From the NCBI GenBank assembly GCA_947466425.1, contig CANIBZ010000021.1:1-40567 (forward strand): 40,567 nt of DNA, read 5' to 3'. The notes beneath the pieces were generated by a model. It saw only the letters and a list, made by a program, of their open reading frames with translations, ran no database searches and was not told the DNA's origin. Source of the stretch: Flavobacteriales bacterium (lineage in GTDB: Bacteria > Bacteroidota > Bacteroidia > Flavobacteriales_D > Sanyastnellaceae). This document shows positions 1-8,134 of this stretch, piece after piece (position 1 is the first letter of the stretch; each line of letters opens with the position of its first letter). Both the position numbers and the translations under genes were made by a program.

Positions 1-404
1 CGAACAAGGTGTTGAAGAACGGTTTCCAATTGATCATTGGCATGGTGTGCAAGAACCACTGTGGTATATCCGAATTCATCTTGCAACTGTTGGAAGTACG
101 TGTAACGAAAATCGCGCGCGCGCTCTTGTAAATTGTTTTTCGATTCTTTCCACAAATCACCGGCTTGTGCACAGTGAAAAGTGAGCTTGTTTTTTTTGCA
201 ATAGGCCTTCACAAACTGCTCGTCTTTCTCCGAGTCTTTTCCGCGAAGCTGATAATTCACGTGCGCTACTGCAAATGGAATTTTAGCGCGAAGAAGCAAT
301 TCAGCCATAAGCATAGAGTCCATGCCTCCGCTTACTGCCACAAGCAATTGCGCTTCTTCGAAGGTTTGAAATTCTGCCTTTAAGTCTTTAAGTAGTTTTT
401 TCAT
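1..404 (-). CDS. tilS: tRNA(Ile)-lysidine synthase TilS, N-terminal part (cut by window edge)
   Basis: About 134 codons of the N-terminal ATP-pyrophosphatase domain are present and the frame stays open to base 1. Read on the minus strand it begins MKKLLKDLKAEF. The PP-loop SGGMDS lies at residues 25-30, followed by AHVNYQLRGKDS, QERARDFRY and the TilS-typical AHHANDQLET. The family attaches lysine to C34 of tRNA-Ile(CAU) so that it reads AUA codons, an essential cytoplasmic reaction. The ATG lies two bases after the pabB stop, so it should be cotranslated with pabB at the end of a dinB-pabB-tilS unit. The C-terminal substrate-binding domains lie outside the window and cannot be assessed. Confidence 0.93.
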   Translation of the reverse strand, partial: MKKLLKDLKAEFQTFEEAQLLVAVSGGMDSMLMAELLLRAKIPFAVAHVNYQLRGKDSEKDEQFVKAYCKKNKLTFHCAQAGDLWKESKNNLQERARDFRYTYFQQLQDEFGYTTVVLAHHANDQLETVLQHLV

Positions 405-406
405 GT

Positions 407-1624
407 TCAGTTAAATATGGAAAGGGTAGAAGCGGCTTTCAATAAACATTCGTCGTATTCCGATTCAGCATTTGATGCATGCGTAATGGCGCTTCCCACT
501 TTTATAGTTGTTTGTTTTTTTTCTTTGTTGTAAACCGCAGAACGAATAATAACATTGAAGTCGAAGTTCCCATTCGGTTCAAAAACCCCAAAGGTACCGC
601 TGTAAAGTCCTCTGTCTAACATTTCAATTTTTTCCATGTGCTGAACGGCACTTATTTTCGGTGCTCCTGTCATAGATCCCATGGGAAACGTTGCCGCTAA
701 GATTTCTGTGAATGTAATGTCGGAAGGAAGCTGCGCTTCTATCGTGCTTACCAAATGATGAAGGGTTTTGAAGGTGTGAAGTTCGCACAATTCCGTAACC
801 TGAACACTCGCTTTCTCTGCCAGGCGTGAAAGGTCGTTACGAACCAAGTCAACAATCATGATGTTTTCAGCTCGCTCTTTTTTACTTACGCGAAGCCAGG
901 TTTTGTTCTCCTCATCTTCAGTGGAATTCGCTCCTCTTTTAATGGTTCCTTTAATGGGTTGAGAAATAATTTTATTTCCTTTTTTCTGAATGAAACGTTC
1001 TGGCGAAGTGCACAGCAGCTGAAGATTATCTCCATTGAAATAAACCGTGTGCGGGGCTTCCGTAGCATTGTTCATTTTTGAAAAATGCGCGAAGGCTTCG
1101 TTCAACGAACCCTTTGCCTGTAGAGGCATACAGAAGTTGGTTTCGTAATAATCACCGCGCTGAATATCGCCCAAAATTCGCTCTATCTTTTCAATGTAAC
1201 TTTCCTTGGTTTCGAGCATTTCGAACACAAGTTTTTCGTCAAGGGCCGAAGGTTCTATTTTTTTGTAGTTGGAAAGAAAATCTTCGATTACCGAACGTTC
1301 GTTCGGTTGTTCTTCGGTGAGGCAAATCCACTTTCCGTTCTCTTCTTTCCAAATGTGCTCAGGCTCGAAGAAATAGACGAGTTCACTTCCGTCTGAACAG
1401 CAATTCTCGTAAGCGTTTTTTTCAAAAAGTTTTTTCGCTTCGAACGAAAGATATCCGAAAACAGGAAGCGTTTTTTCCTTCAACCAAACATTCAACTGCT
1501 CTATTTCAGAGGTGTTGTTTTCATTTAAAACAAACGCATCTTTCTTTCCCCAAGCAATGTAGGCCTGACGTTCAGACGAATTTGGAGGAAGAAAGGTGAA
1601 GTGTTCGTTTTCCCAAAGCTGCAT
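407..1624 (-). CDS. pabB: Aminodeoxychorismate synthase component I (PabB)
   Basis: A 405-residue chorismate-utilising enzyme. PIKGT at residues 223-227 carries the PabB-type lysine; anthranilate synthases have PIAGT here. Other family motifs are PERF (208-211), DLVRND (259-264), GSMTGAPK (316-323) and YSGTFG (341-346). PabB converts chorismate and ammonia to 4-amino-4-deoxychorismate for folate synthesis, normally using a PabA glutaminase and a PabC lyase, neither of which is in this window. The protein is shorter than many TrpE/PabB proteins at its N-terminus, and I see no fused lyase domain. It lies 17 bases after dinB and 2 bases before tilS. The start is an ATG that opens MQLWENEHF, and no better start lies upstream. 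Confidence 0.92.
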   Translation of the reverse strand: MQLWENEHFTFLPPNSSERQAYIAWGKKDAFVLNENNTSEIEQLNVWLKEKTLPVFGYLSFEAKKLFEKNAYENCCSDGSELVYFFEPEHIWKEENGKWICLTEEQPNERSVIEDFLSNYKKIEPSALDEKLVFEMLETKESYIEKIERILGDIQRGDYYETNFCMPLQAKGSLNEAFAHFSKMNNATEAPHTVYFNGDNLQLLCTSPERFIQKKGNKIISQPIKGTIKRGANSTEDEENKTWLRVSKKERAENIMIVDLVRNDLSRLAEKASVQVTELCELHTFKTLHHLVSTIEAQLPSDITFTEILAATFPMGSMTGAPKISAVQHMEKIEMLDRGLYSGTFGVFEPNGNFDFNVIIRSAVYNKEKKQTTIKVGSAITHASNAESEYDECLLKAASTLSIFN

Positions 1625-1641
1625 GGGTGCAAAGGTAATGC

Positions 1642-2862
1642 TTACTGACGCCTATTGGCGAGAAGAACAGGCGGGCCCCCGTCGAACGGATTTTCACCAC
1701 GGCCAATACTGCGCGCATCAATACCCGCCGCTTTCATAACGGCCCGATCTCCGAATTTTTTTCTCATGTCATCCATGGCAGTGTACAAGCTTATCTGCTC
1801 TTCGTTATCGTCGAACAAATTAATCTGGTATCCGCCAGAAACCAAGTGGCTGAAGCGCACGCCAATAAGTCGAATTAAGACGCGACGGCTGTATAGTTTT
1901 TCGAAGAGCTCTAATATTTTCGGGATAAGAATATGATCGGCCGAAGTGTATGGAATGCGGCATTGCATGGTTTCCGTTTGGAAGTCAGAGTACCGCAACT
2001 TCACTGTAACACAGGAAGTGAGTTTTTCACCTTTTCGTAATTGAAAAGCCAAATTTTCGGTCATGGCAATTAAGAGTCCGCGTAGCTTATGCACGTCTAT
2101 TGTATCTTGATCGAACGTTCTTTCCGTTGAAATGGATTTCCTTTCTTGGAAAGGCACAACAGGCGAGGGATCTATGGCATTGGCTTTTTTCCAGATGCTC
2201 GCCCCGTTTTCTCCGAGGGCCTTCGACATAACATCCAACGGCATTTCCTGAAGGGTATGTATTTTCTGAATGCCTAGATTAACGAGAAGCTGATGTGTTT
2301 TTTCTCCGACCATCGGAATTTTCCGAATGGAAAGCGGAGCAAGGAACGGTTTCTCTGTTCCGGTTTCAATTCGAATCTGATTGTTCGGCTTGGCTTCACC
2401 CGTAGCCACTTTGGAAACCGTCTTGCTAGAAGACAAACCGAAGGAAATGGGAAGCCCAATTTCTTTTCCTATTTTTTGTCTGAGCTCACCAGCGAATTGG
2501 TAGCATCCGAAAAAACGATCGAGCCCCGTAAGGTCGCAGTAGAATTCGTCAATAGATGTTTTTTCGAAAAGAGGAACAGCTTCGCGAACCATTTCGCTCA
2601 CGAGATCTGAATACTTGAGGTAGTTGTATGAGTTTCCTTTAATGACCACGGCTTCTGGACAAAGCTTGCGCGCCATGTGCATAGGCATGGCAGAATGCAC
2701 TCCGAATTTGCGCGCTTCGTAGCTGCACGATGCCACCACGCCGCGGTCGCTGGTTCCACCAATAAGAACAGGTCTGTTGTTTAGACGGCTGTCTAATAAA
2801 CGCTCGACCGACACGAAAAAGGTGTCGAGATCCATGTGTAGAATTGAGCGTTCAGATGACAT
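1642..2862 (-). CDS. dinB: DNA polymerase IV (Y-family translesion polymerase)
   Basis: A 406-residue Y-family polymerase. The first metal-binding motif is DLDTFF at 11-16, with Phe16 at the steric-gate position. SYEARKFGV follows near 47-55 and the catalytic SIDEFY lies at 103-108 (Asp105, Glu106). The helix-hairpin-helix region contains IPMVGEKTHQLL, and the little-finger domain occupies roughly the last 150 residues. The family copies past damaged template bases at replication forks. The ATG at 2862 sits four bases downstream of a perfect -7 box, and the promoter holds an inverted repeat, so regulation at transcription initiation is likely. I see no clear beta-clamp motif at the C-terminus, which ends NPFDGGPPVLLANRRQ. 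Confidence 0.94.
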   Translation of the reverse strand: MSSERSILHMDLDTFFVSVERLLDSRLNNRPVLIGGTSDRGVVASCSYEARKFGVHSAMPMHMARKLCPEAVVIKGNSYNYLKYSDLVSEMVREAVPLFEKTSIDEFYCDLTGLDRFFGCYQFAGELRQKIGKEIGLPISFGLSSSKTVSKVATGEAKPNNQIRIETGTEKPFLAPLSIRKIPMVGEKTHQLLVNLGIQKIHTLQEMPLDVMSKALGENGASIWKKANAIDPSPVVPFQERKSISTERTFDQDTIDVHKLRGLLIAMTENLAFQLRKGEKLTSCVTVKLRYSDFQTETMQCRIPYTSADHILIPKILELFEKLYSRRVLIRLIGVRFSHLVSGGYQINLFDDNEEQISLYTAMDDMRKKFGDRAVMKAAGIDARSIGRGENPFDGGPPVLLANRRQ

Positions 2863-2866
2863 AAAG

Positions 2867-2874
2867 CAAACTTA
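2867..2874 (-). promoter_or_regulatory. -7 promoter box of the dinB-pabB-tilS unit
   Basis: On the minus strand this reads TAAGTTTG, an exact match to the Bacteroidota -7 consensus TAnnTTTG. Only four bases separate it from the dinB ATG, which implies a leaderless or nearly leaderless transcript. No perfect -33 TTTG lies at the usual distance; a TTTC about 21 bases upstream is the nearest candidate. Confidence 0.6.
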
Positions 2875-2893
2875 TCTTGTGAGAGCACAAGAT
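2874..2893. promoter_or_regulatory. Perfect inverted repeat in the dinB promoter, candidate operator
   Basis: Two perfect 8-base arms, ATCTTGTG and CACAAGAT, flank a 4-base centre. The repeat fills the spacer upstream of the dinB -7 box and shares one base with it, which is where a repressor would block RNA polymerase. It could instead fold as RNA at the end of the upstream lipoprotein transcript, but no U-tract follows it in that direction, so a DNA operator is the better reading. Confidence 0.5.
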
Positions 2894-2934
2894 TTGAAAT
2901 TGTTAAAAAAGTTTTTTTGAAGAGGTGTGAAGAA

Positions 2935-3222
2935 TTATTTTTTCTTCTTCCCTGTTTGGTCTGTATCGTCCTCGTCTTCGTCGTCGGTGATACCGTCATC
3001 CTCATCATCTGTAATGTCTGAACCACCCTCAGAATTGCGGTTGTTGTTCGAAACAGATGAGTTCGTTGGAATGTCGTTGTTTGTGTTAACCTCAGTGCCA
3101 TCAACGATTTCAGAACGCTCGGTTCTAACGGAAGTAACTTCTTCCATCCAAACAGATTTGGTGCATGAAGCGAATGCCAATGCAACAAAAAATAGGAGCG
3201 TTATGTAATTGAGTTTTTTCAT
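2935..3222 (-). CDS. Small acidic lipoprotein of unknown function
   Basis: A 95-residue predicted lipoprotein. A basic start (MKKLNY) leads into a hydrophobic core and a lipobox ending ALAFASC, with Cys20 as the lipidation site. The mature part is disordered in composition: Asn/Ser-rich in the middle, then a nearly pure Asp/Glu tail containing a short tandem repeat (ITDDEDDG, ITDDEDE), and a final KKKK. The ATG at 3222 is chosen over one at 3243 because the signal peptide fits it and because the -7 box at 3241-3248 overlaps the upstream ATG. I do not recognise a family. The acidic tail could bind calcium or a basic partner at the cell surface, but that is a guess. Confidence 0.7.
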   Translation of the reverse strand: MKKLNYITLLFFVALAFASCTKSVWMEEVTSVRTERSEIVDGTEVNTNNDIPTNSSVSNNNRNSEGGSDITDDEDDGITDDEDEDDTDQTGKKKK

Positions 3223-3240
3223 AGTGGACCGAAGTCTATA

Positions 3241-3248
3241 CAAATATA
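3241..3248 (-). promoter_or_regulatory. -7 promoter box of the acidic lipoprotein gene
   Basis: On the minus strand this reads TATATTTG, an exact TAnnTTTG match, 18 bases before the chosen ATG. It lies in the short gap after the histidine kinase gene, so the lipoprotein probably has its own transcript. No -33 TTTG is evident. Confidence 0.5.
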
Positions 3249-3258
3249 ACGAAAACTC

Positions 3259-6200
3259 TTAAAAAGTGTTGCCCTGATTGAAAATTTCTTGGAAATCTTT
3301 CGGGAAGAGAATGTTTACGCGCGTTCCTGACTCGCCCAATTCCGATTTCCAGTCTTCAGGACCTTTTAATTCAATGTGTTTTCCGGTCATTTGCTCAATA
3401 AGTTCAATGCGGCTTCGTGTAATTTCCATTCCTTTCGAAATGTGGGCGTCGCTGTTTGTTTTGCGCGCTTGACTTTCAGCTAAACCAATACCGTTGTCTT
3501 CAATTCGAATTTCTAAGCAATCGTTTTTCAATCCGAAAAATACATTCAGCAATCCTCCAGAATCTTTCGGAAGCAGACCGTGCCAAATGGAATTTTCCAA
3601 AAAGGGTTGAATGAGCATGGCTGGAATCTTCACTTGACGAAGAATTTCGGGCGAGTCGAGTTGAATGTGGTACTTGAACTTATCTGGGAAGCGCATGCTT
3701 TCCAACTTTAGATACAATTCTAATCGTTCAATTTCTTCAGAAAGCGGAGCGAAGTTTTCTTGCGAGCTATCTAAGTTTTTCCGAATCAGTTTTGCGAAGT
3801 CTGTGAGGTACTGATTCGCCGCAAGTCTATCCTGACGGTTGATGTAGTATTGAATGGAATTCAAAGCGTTGAAAATGAAATGACGATTCATGCTTGAATT
3901 CATGCTCTGTTGTTCAAGCATAAGTAGCTTCGCCTTCATTTCAGATTGCTCTGCTAAATGTTTGTTGCGAATGTTTCTTCTCCTGGAACGTGAAATGAGA
4001 ACGACAACACCAACAAGAAAAATGAATTCAAGAAGAATAACCCACCACATCAAATACCACGGTGGTAAGATTCGAAATTGCCAGGTTACCTCTTCGCTCC
4101 ATTGTCCGCTTTCTCCGCAACGCGCACGAATATGAAACGTGTAATTTCCGGAAGGAAGATTGTTGAAGTTCACTTGCGAAAAGGTTGTTGCACTGCTCCA
4201 GGTGCTATCTAATCCTTCCAACCAATAACTGAATTCAAGTCTTTCCGGATAGGTGGTGCTTGATGCATCGAAGAAAAAGGTAAATGAGTTTTGTCTATAA
4301 TTGAATTCAAGACCATTCGGAAAAGACTTGCCATTCCAAGTCCCAGAAGTAAGCGCTCTCCAATCAATGCTTTCAAGATTCGATTGAATGTTGGTGAGGT
4401 GAACAAGGGGAGTTGGAATGTTGAATTTAGCGTCAATAGCAGTCAATTCAATTTGCATAACTCCGTTTGGTGTGCCTACCCAAACCGTGTTTTGAAGATC
4501 TACGAATATGGCGTTCAAGTTTGTTTCAAGGCTAATTAAGCCGTCTGATTCATTCAAGTGAATCTTACGCTCACCGAGTCCTCCAGACTGATTCAACTCC
4601 CAAATAAAAATGCCGTTCAAGGTTCCGATCCATAATTTATTTTGAATCACTTTCAAAAAATTCACGGTGTTTCCACCTGGCTCTTGAGAGATGTTTAAAT
4701 GCTCGAATCCATTCTCGTTGCCTTTATATAATCCCGATTGTGTTCCGGAAATAATTTCTCCGTTAGGTAACTCCGCAATGCTATAGGCGCTTGCATCCTG
4801 GAGTCCTTGCGCCTCTCCGAAATTTGTAAATGTGTTGTTGTGGAAGAGCGAAATTCCATCGCGAGTAGCCATCCAAATTTTTCCATTGCTAGCCTCCAAC
4901 ATGTGGCGAATTCTGGTTGCTGGGAAATTGGGCAGTTGCGAAAAGCTTTGAAACTTTTCTTTTGAATAAGCTTGAATTCCTTTGTTGGTTCCAATGAGTA
5001 AGCTACCGTCTTTTCTTTCGCATAGACTTAAAACAACTTCTTCCTCCAATCCATTTTCTTTTCCATATTGAAGCCAATGAGGCCTACTGTATGAATCCCT
5101 ATCGTAACAATAGAGCCCTTCTGGTGTGCCCACCCAGATGGCATTATTCCAATCTTTCAATGCAGTCCAAACTCGCAGATTAGGAGAAAGTTCATTTAGC
5201 GATGCATTGAAATTCGCACTGAATAGATCCGCGGGATTTGACCGAAAACTTACTCCGTTGTCATAAGTCCCAAAGAAGAAATTTCCTTGACGATCTTGCG
5301 TAATACTCATGACCGCGTTGCCTGTTAATCCGCTATTGACCGTGAAACTCTTGAACTGCGTACTGGTCAGTTTGAAAGCACCACCGCCGTAACTGGCGAA
5401 CCATTGAATTCCCTCGCGGTCAATAAAGACCTGACGAATATCGTCGACCGCTAACCCGTTCGATTTTGAAAAAAGAAGATGTGTTTCATTCGATTCATTA
5501 AACAGGACAACTCCTGTTCTGCTTGTGAAATAAATGTTTCCGTTGTTGGAATCTATTCCTGTGAACACATTCGCTAGCGCGAAGTCGCCTATGTTCGTGA
5601 GTGAAAGTCCTGTATTTACATTGAGCACTCCACCGAGCGAAGTAACCGCCCAAATTTCATGTTTGGTATTCTCAATAAAATCGAACAATACGTTCTCTTC
5701 ATCATTAAGAATAAATAACTGCTCCCATTGATTGTTTTTTAATTTCCAAATTCCTTTTTTCGTGGCGACAAGAATTTCGTTATTGCTGTTTTTTCGAATT
5801 CGTTTGATGTTTTCTCCTTGAAAAAATAACGTGATGTTGTCCTCAACGAATTTGTTTTCCGTATAAAAAATAAGTCCACGTTCAGTTCCTATAATAAGTT
5901 CATTCGGGTTGAATTCGACCAGTGAAGTGGTAGAGGCGTCATTTAACTCCCCGGTATATTTATGGTTTGTGAAAGTGTTTCCTTCTAAAACAGATATTCC
6001 TCCAATAGAACCGAAAACGATTTGTTCGTTTTGAAGTTGTTCAATGCAATTGATTTGATTGTTAATGAGCCCGTCTGTTCTACTGTAATTCACGAATTGA
6101 TTTCCATTGAATTTGGAAGCCCCACCAAGTGTGCCCAACCATACATACCCTTGCTTGTCTTGCTGAATGCATCGCACTTGAGTTTGCGCTAGCCCTTCCT

Positions 6201-6291
6201 TTAAACTATATTGAATAAAGGAGAATTGCTGTCCAAAGACGAGCATTGGAAGACACAGTATAACAAGTGATATGTATTTTTTCAAACGCAT
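3259..6291 (-). CDS. LytS-type sensor histidine kinase with a periplasmic two-component propeller
   Basis: A 1010-residue membrane kinase. A signal peptide (1 to about 20, ending VFGQ) is followed by about 640 residues of propeller repeats of the form VWLGT...GV or IWVGTPEGLY, then a Y_Y_Y domain at about 660-740. A single membrane span lies near 743-767, and a PF06580-type kinase core follows. The phospho-acceptor is His804 in MNRHFIFNALNSIQ; the ATPase region has IQPFLENSIWHG and IRIEDNGIG. The usual Pro before this His is Arg803. The kinase presumably phosphorylates the LytTR regulator encoded two bases upstream in the same operon. In the best known relatives (hybrid systems of Bacteroides) the propeller senses oligosaccharides, but the ligand here is unknown. 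Confidence 0.88.
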   Translation of the reverse strand: MRLKKYISLVILCLPMLVFGQQFSFIQYSLKEGLAQTQVRCIQQDKQGYVWLGTLGGASKFNGNQFVNYSRTDGLINNQINCIEQLQNEQIVFGSIGGISVLEGNTFTNHKYTGELNDASTTSLVEFNPNELIIGTERGLIFYTENKFVEDNITLFFQGENIKRIRKNSNNEILVATKKGIWKLKNNQWEQLFILNDEENVLFDFIENTKHEIWAVTSLGGVLNVNTGLSLTNIGDFALANVFTGIDSNNGNIYFTSRTGVVLFNESNETHLLFSKSNGLAVDDIRQVFIDREGIQWFASYGGGAFKLTSTQFKSFTVNSGLTGNAVMSITQDRQGNFFFGTYDNGVSFRSNPADLFSANFNASLNELSPNLRVWTALKDWNNAIWVGTPEGLYCYDRDSYSRPHWLQYGKENGLEEEVVLSLCERKDGSLLIGTNKGIQAYSKEKFQSFSQLPNFPATRIRHMLEASNGKIWMATRDGISLFHNNTFTNFGEAQGLQDASAYSIAELPNGEIISGTQSGLYKGNENGFEHLNISQEPGGNTVNFLKVIQNKLWIGTLNGIFIWELNQSGGLGERKIHLNESDGLISLETNLNAIFVDLQNTVWVGTPNGVMQIELTAIDAKFNIPTPLVHLTNIQSNLESIDWRALTSGTWNGKSFPNGLEFNYRQNSFTFFFDASSTTYPERLEFSYWLEGLDSTWSSATTFSQVNFNNLPSGNYTFHIRARCGESGQWSEEVTWQFRILPPWYLMWWVILLEFIFLVGVVVLISRSRRRNIRNKHLAEQSEMKAKLLMLEQQSMNSSMNRHFIFNALNSIQYYINRQDRLAANQYLTDFAKLIRKNLDSSQENFAPLSEEIERLELYLKLESMRFPDKFKYHIQLDSPEILRQVKIPAMLIQPFLENSIWHGLLPKDSGGLLNVFFGLKNDCLEIRIEDNGIGLAESQARKTNSDAHISKGMEITRSRIELIEQMTGKHIELKGPEDWKSELGESGTRVNILFPKDFQEIFNQGNTF

Positions 6292-6293
6292 GA

Positions 6294-7058
6294 TTACTCT
6301 TGCATCTTATCTAAAAACTCTTGCAGTTTTCTTCTGGAGACAGGCACGTGATCGCCGTTCGATAAGACAACAACATTCCCTTCTGTTCTGTTAAATTCTT
6401 TTAAATGAAGAGCAACGTTAACGATGTGCGATTTGTGCACGCGCATGAACATGTGGGAATCTAATTTTTCTTCGAAGGACTTTATGTTTTTACTACTCAC
6501 GTATTTCTTTCCATTCACACAATAGAGTGTTGTGTAATTCTCGTCCGCCTCCAAGCGAATCAATTCGTTGTTTCGAAGAATGACAAATCCATCTCTAGTG
6601 GGAACAATGGTCTTGTCGAAGTTGCTATGCAAAGCAATTTCTTGAAGTACGCGGTTGATTTTATTTTCATCCAACGATCCTGTTTGCTGTCCTTGGTTCT
6701 TAAAGGCCTTGGCAACGACATTCTTCAATTCCTCTATATCAATAGGTTTTTCAAGATAGTCGAGTGCATTTTCCTTAATGGCTTTCACGGCATATTCTCG
6801 AAAAGCCGTAGTGAAGACAACTTGAAAACTTCTGTCTTTGACTTGTTCTAAAAATGCGAAGCCGTCTGCTTCGGGCATCATGATATCCAAGAAAACCAAA
6901 TCAACTTTATTCTTCTCACACAACTCGAGTGCTTCTTTAACCGAAGCTGCCTCACCAATTAGATTCACATGTTCACTGGCATAATCTTCCAACAACATTT
7001 TTAAATTCTCGCGAGCGAAAAATTCATCATCGACCAGTATCGCTTTCAGTTTTTCCAT
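6294..7058 (-). CDS. LytTR-family response regulator
   Basis: A 254-residue regulator. The receiver domain (1-115) has the acidic pair at Asp10 and Asp11, the phospho-acceptor Asp58 in FLDIMMPEADG, Thr83/Thr84 and Lys104 in YLEKPID. A LytTR DNA-binding domain occupies about 150-252, with EADENYTTLY and RVHKSHIVN. These regulators bind direct-repeat sites upstream of target promoters. The gene is first in a two-gene operon with the propeller kinase, whose ATG follows two bases after this stop, so the two form a cognate pair. The operon is divergent from gpsA. A near-match to a -7 box (TATTTTG, one base short) lies upstream, and I do not call it. Confidence 0.93.
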   Translation of the reverse strand: MEKLKAILVDDEFFARENLKMLLEDYASEHVNLIGEAASVKEALELCEKNKVDLVFLDIMMPEADGFAFLEQVKDRSFQVVFTTAFREYAVKAIKENALDYLEKPIDIEELKNVVAKAFKNQGQQTGSLDENKINRVLQEIALHSNFDKTIVPTRDGFVILRNNELIRLEADENYTTLYCVNGKKYVSSKNIKSFEEKLDSHMFMRVHKSHIVNVALHLKEFNRTEGNVVVLSNGDHVPVSRRKLQEFLDKMQE

Positions 7059-7116
7059 AATTCATTGGCTTCAATGCTTGCAAAATACGAAGGAAAATGC
7101 AGTTTTAAAGAATGAT

Positions 7117-7124
7117 TATCTTTG
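7117..7124 (+). promoter_or_regulatory. -7 promoter box of gpsA
   Basis: TATCTTTG is an exact TAnnTTTG match ending five bases before the ATG at 7130. It lies inside the coding stretch of the alternative start at 7112, so it argues for the later start and for a leaderless or very short leader. No -33 TTTG is visible. Confidence 0.55.
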
Positions 7125-7129
7125 CAGTC

Positions 7130-8134
7130 ATGACAGATTCAGGAAAGCAGATTATTGGTGTTTTAGGTGGCGGTAGCTGGGCTACTGCTTTAACCAAACT
7201 ATTGAGTCAATCGCAAGAGCATGTTTATTGGTGGATGCGCAACGAGGATGCTGTAAAGCACATTCAAGAATTTGGGCACAATCCGAATTACATTCAGGCC
7301 ATTGAATTTGATTTGAAGAAGGTGCATGTGTCTTCCAATCTGCAAGATGTTGTTAACGCTTGCGACATTTTAGTCGTTGCTATTCCATCGGCGTTTGTGC
7401 ACTCTGCTTTTCAAGATGCTGAGGTTAAAGGTTTGGAGAATAAAATTTTGTTTTCGGCTATCAAAGGGGTGATAAACGAGTTCGATGCTATTCCTGCTCG
7501 TTATTTTCACAAGACTTGGAACGTGCCTTATGAGAACATTGGAATCATCTGCGGTCCTTGTCACGCTGAAGAAGTAGCACTTGAGAAGTTATCCTACTTA
7601 ACTATCGGATGTTCTGATTTGGACAAAGCGGGTTATATGGCAGAACAGCTGAAGTGCCGTTACATAAAGACAACAACAACTGAAGACGTTTTTGGAACTG
7701 AGTTATCTGCTATTTTGAAAAACGTATACGCTGTTGCATCGGGCATTTGTCACGGGTTAGGATATGGCGACAATTTTCAGGCAGTTCTTGTCACCGCTGC
7801 TATTGGCGAAATAGAACGTTTCATAGATGCCGTTCACGAGGTACACAGAGATGTTAAGTCTTCGGCTTATTTAGGGGACTTATTGGTAACGGCTTATTCT
7901 CCTTATTCTCGAAACCGTACGTTCGGAACAATGGTCGGAAAGGGTTATAGCGTGAAGTGGGCAACCATTGAAATGAATATGGTGGCCGAGGGTTACTATG
8001 CTACACGCGGAATTCACGAGATCAATAAAAAGTTCAATGCGGATATTCCAATTGCCGATGCGGTATACCGTATTCTGTACGAGAAAATTTCTCCAGCGAT
8101 GGAAATGCGCATTTTAGCAGATAAACTCAGCTAG
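7130..8134 (+). CDS. gpsA: Glycerol-3-phosphate dehydrogenase [NAD(P)+]
   Basis: A 334-residue enzyme. The dinucleotide-binding loop is GVLGGGSWATAL near residue 10, with CGPCHAEEV in the middle, the catalytic-lysine region ILKNVYAVASGICHGLGYGDN, and LGDLLVTAYSPYSRN, the family's GDLxxT...SRN signature. It reduces dihydroxyacetone phosphate to sn-glycerol 3-phosphate for phospholipid synthesis in the cytoplasm. sn-Glycerol 1-phosphate, the isomer needed by the GGGP synthase encoded at 20713-21447, is not made by this enzyme. The start at 7130 (MTDSGKQ) is preferred to 7112 because of the overlapping promoter box. Its TAG lies in CTAG, which also provides the stop of the convergent capA gene. 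Confidence 0.95.
   Translation: MTDSGKQIIGVLGGGSWATALTKLLSQSQEHVYWWMRNEDAVKHIQEFGHNPNYIQAIEFDLKKVHVSSNLQDVVNACDILVVAIPSAFVHSAFQDAEVKGLENKILFSAIKGVINEFDAIPARYFHKTWNVPYENIGIICGPCHAEEVALEKLSYLTIGCSDLDKAGYMAEQLKCRYIKTTTTEDVFGTELSAILKNVYAVASGICHGLGYGDNFQAVLVTAAIGEIERFIDAVHEVHRDVKSSAYLGDLLVTAYSPYSRNRTFGTMVGKGYSVKWATIEMNMVAEGYYATRGIHEINKKFNADIPIADAVYRILYEKISPAMEMRILADKLS

Noticed and set aside
2931-2949. GAAGAA/TTCTTC hairpin at the lipoprotein stop as a terminator
   Set aside because: A short A/T-dominated stem overlapping the Lys codons; no convincing stability.
2793-3188. 131-residue open frame overlapping the dinB start and the acidic lipoprotein gene
   Set aside because: It has Thr/Leu/Gln-rich random composition and crosses the dinB promoter and the lipoprotein frame; the lipoprotein frame has a clear signal and lipobox instead.
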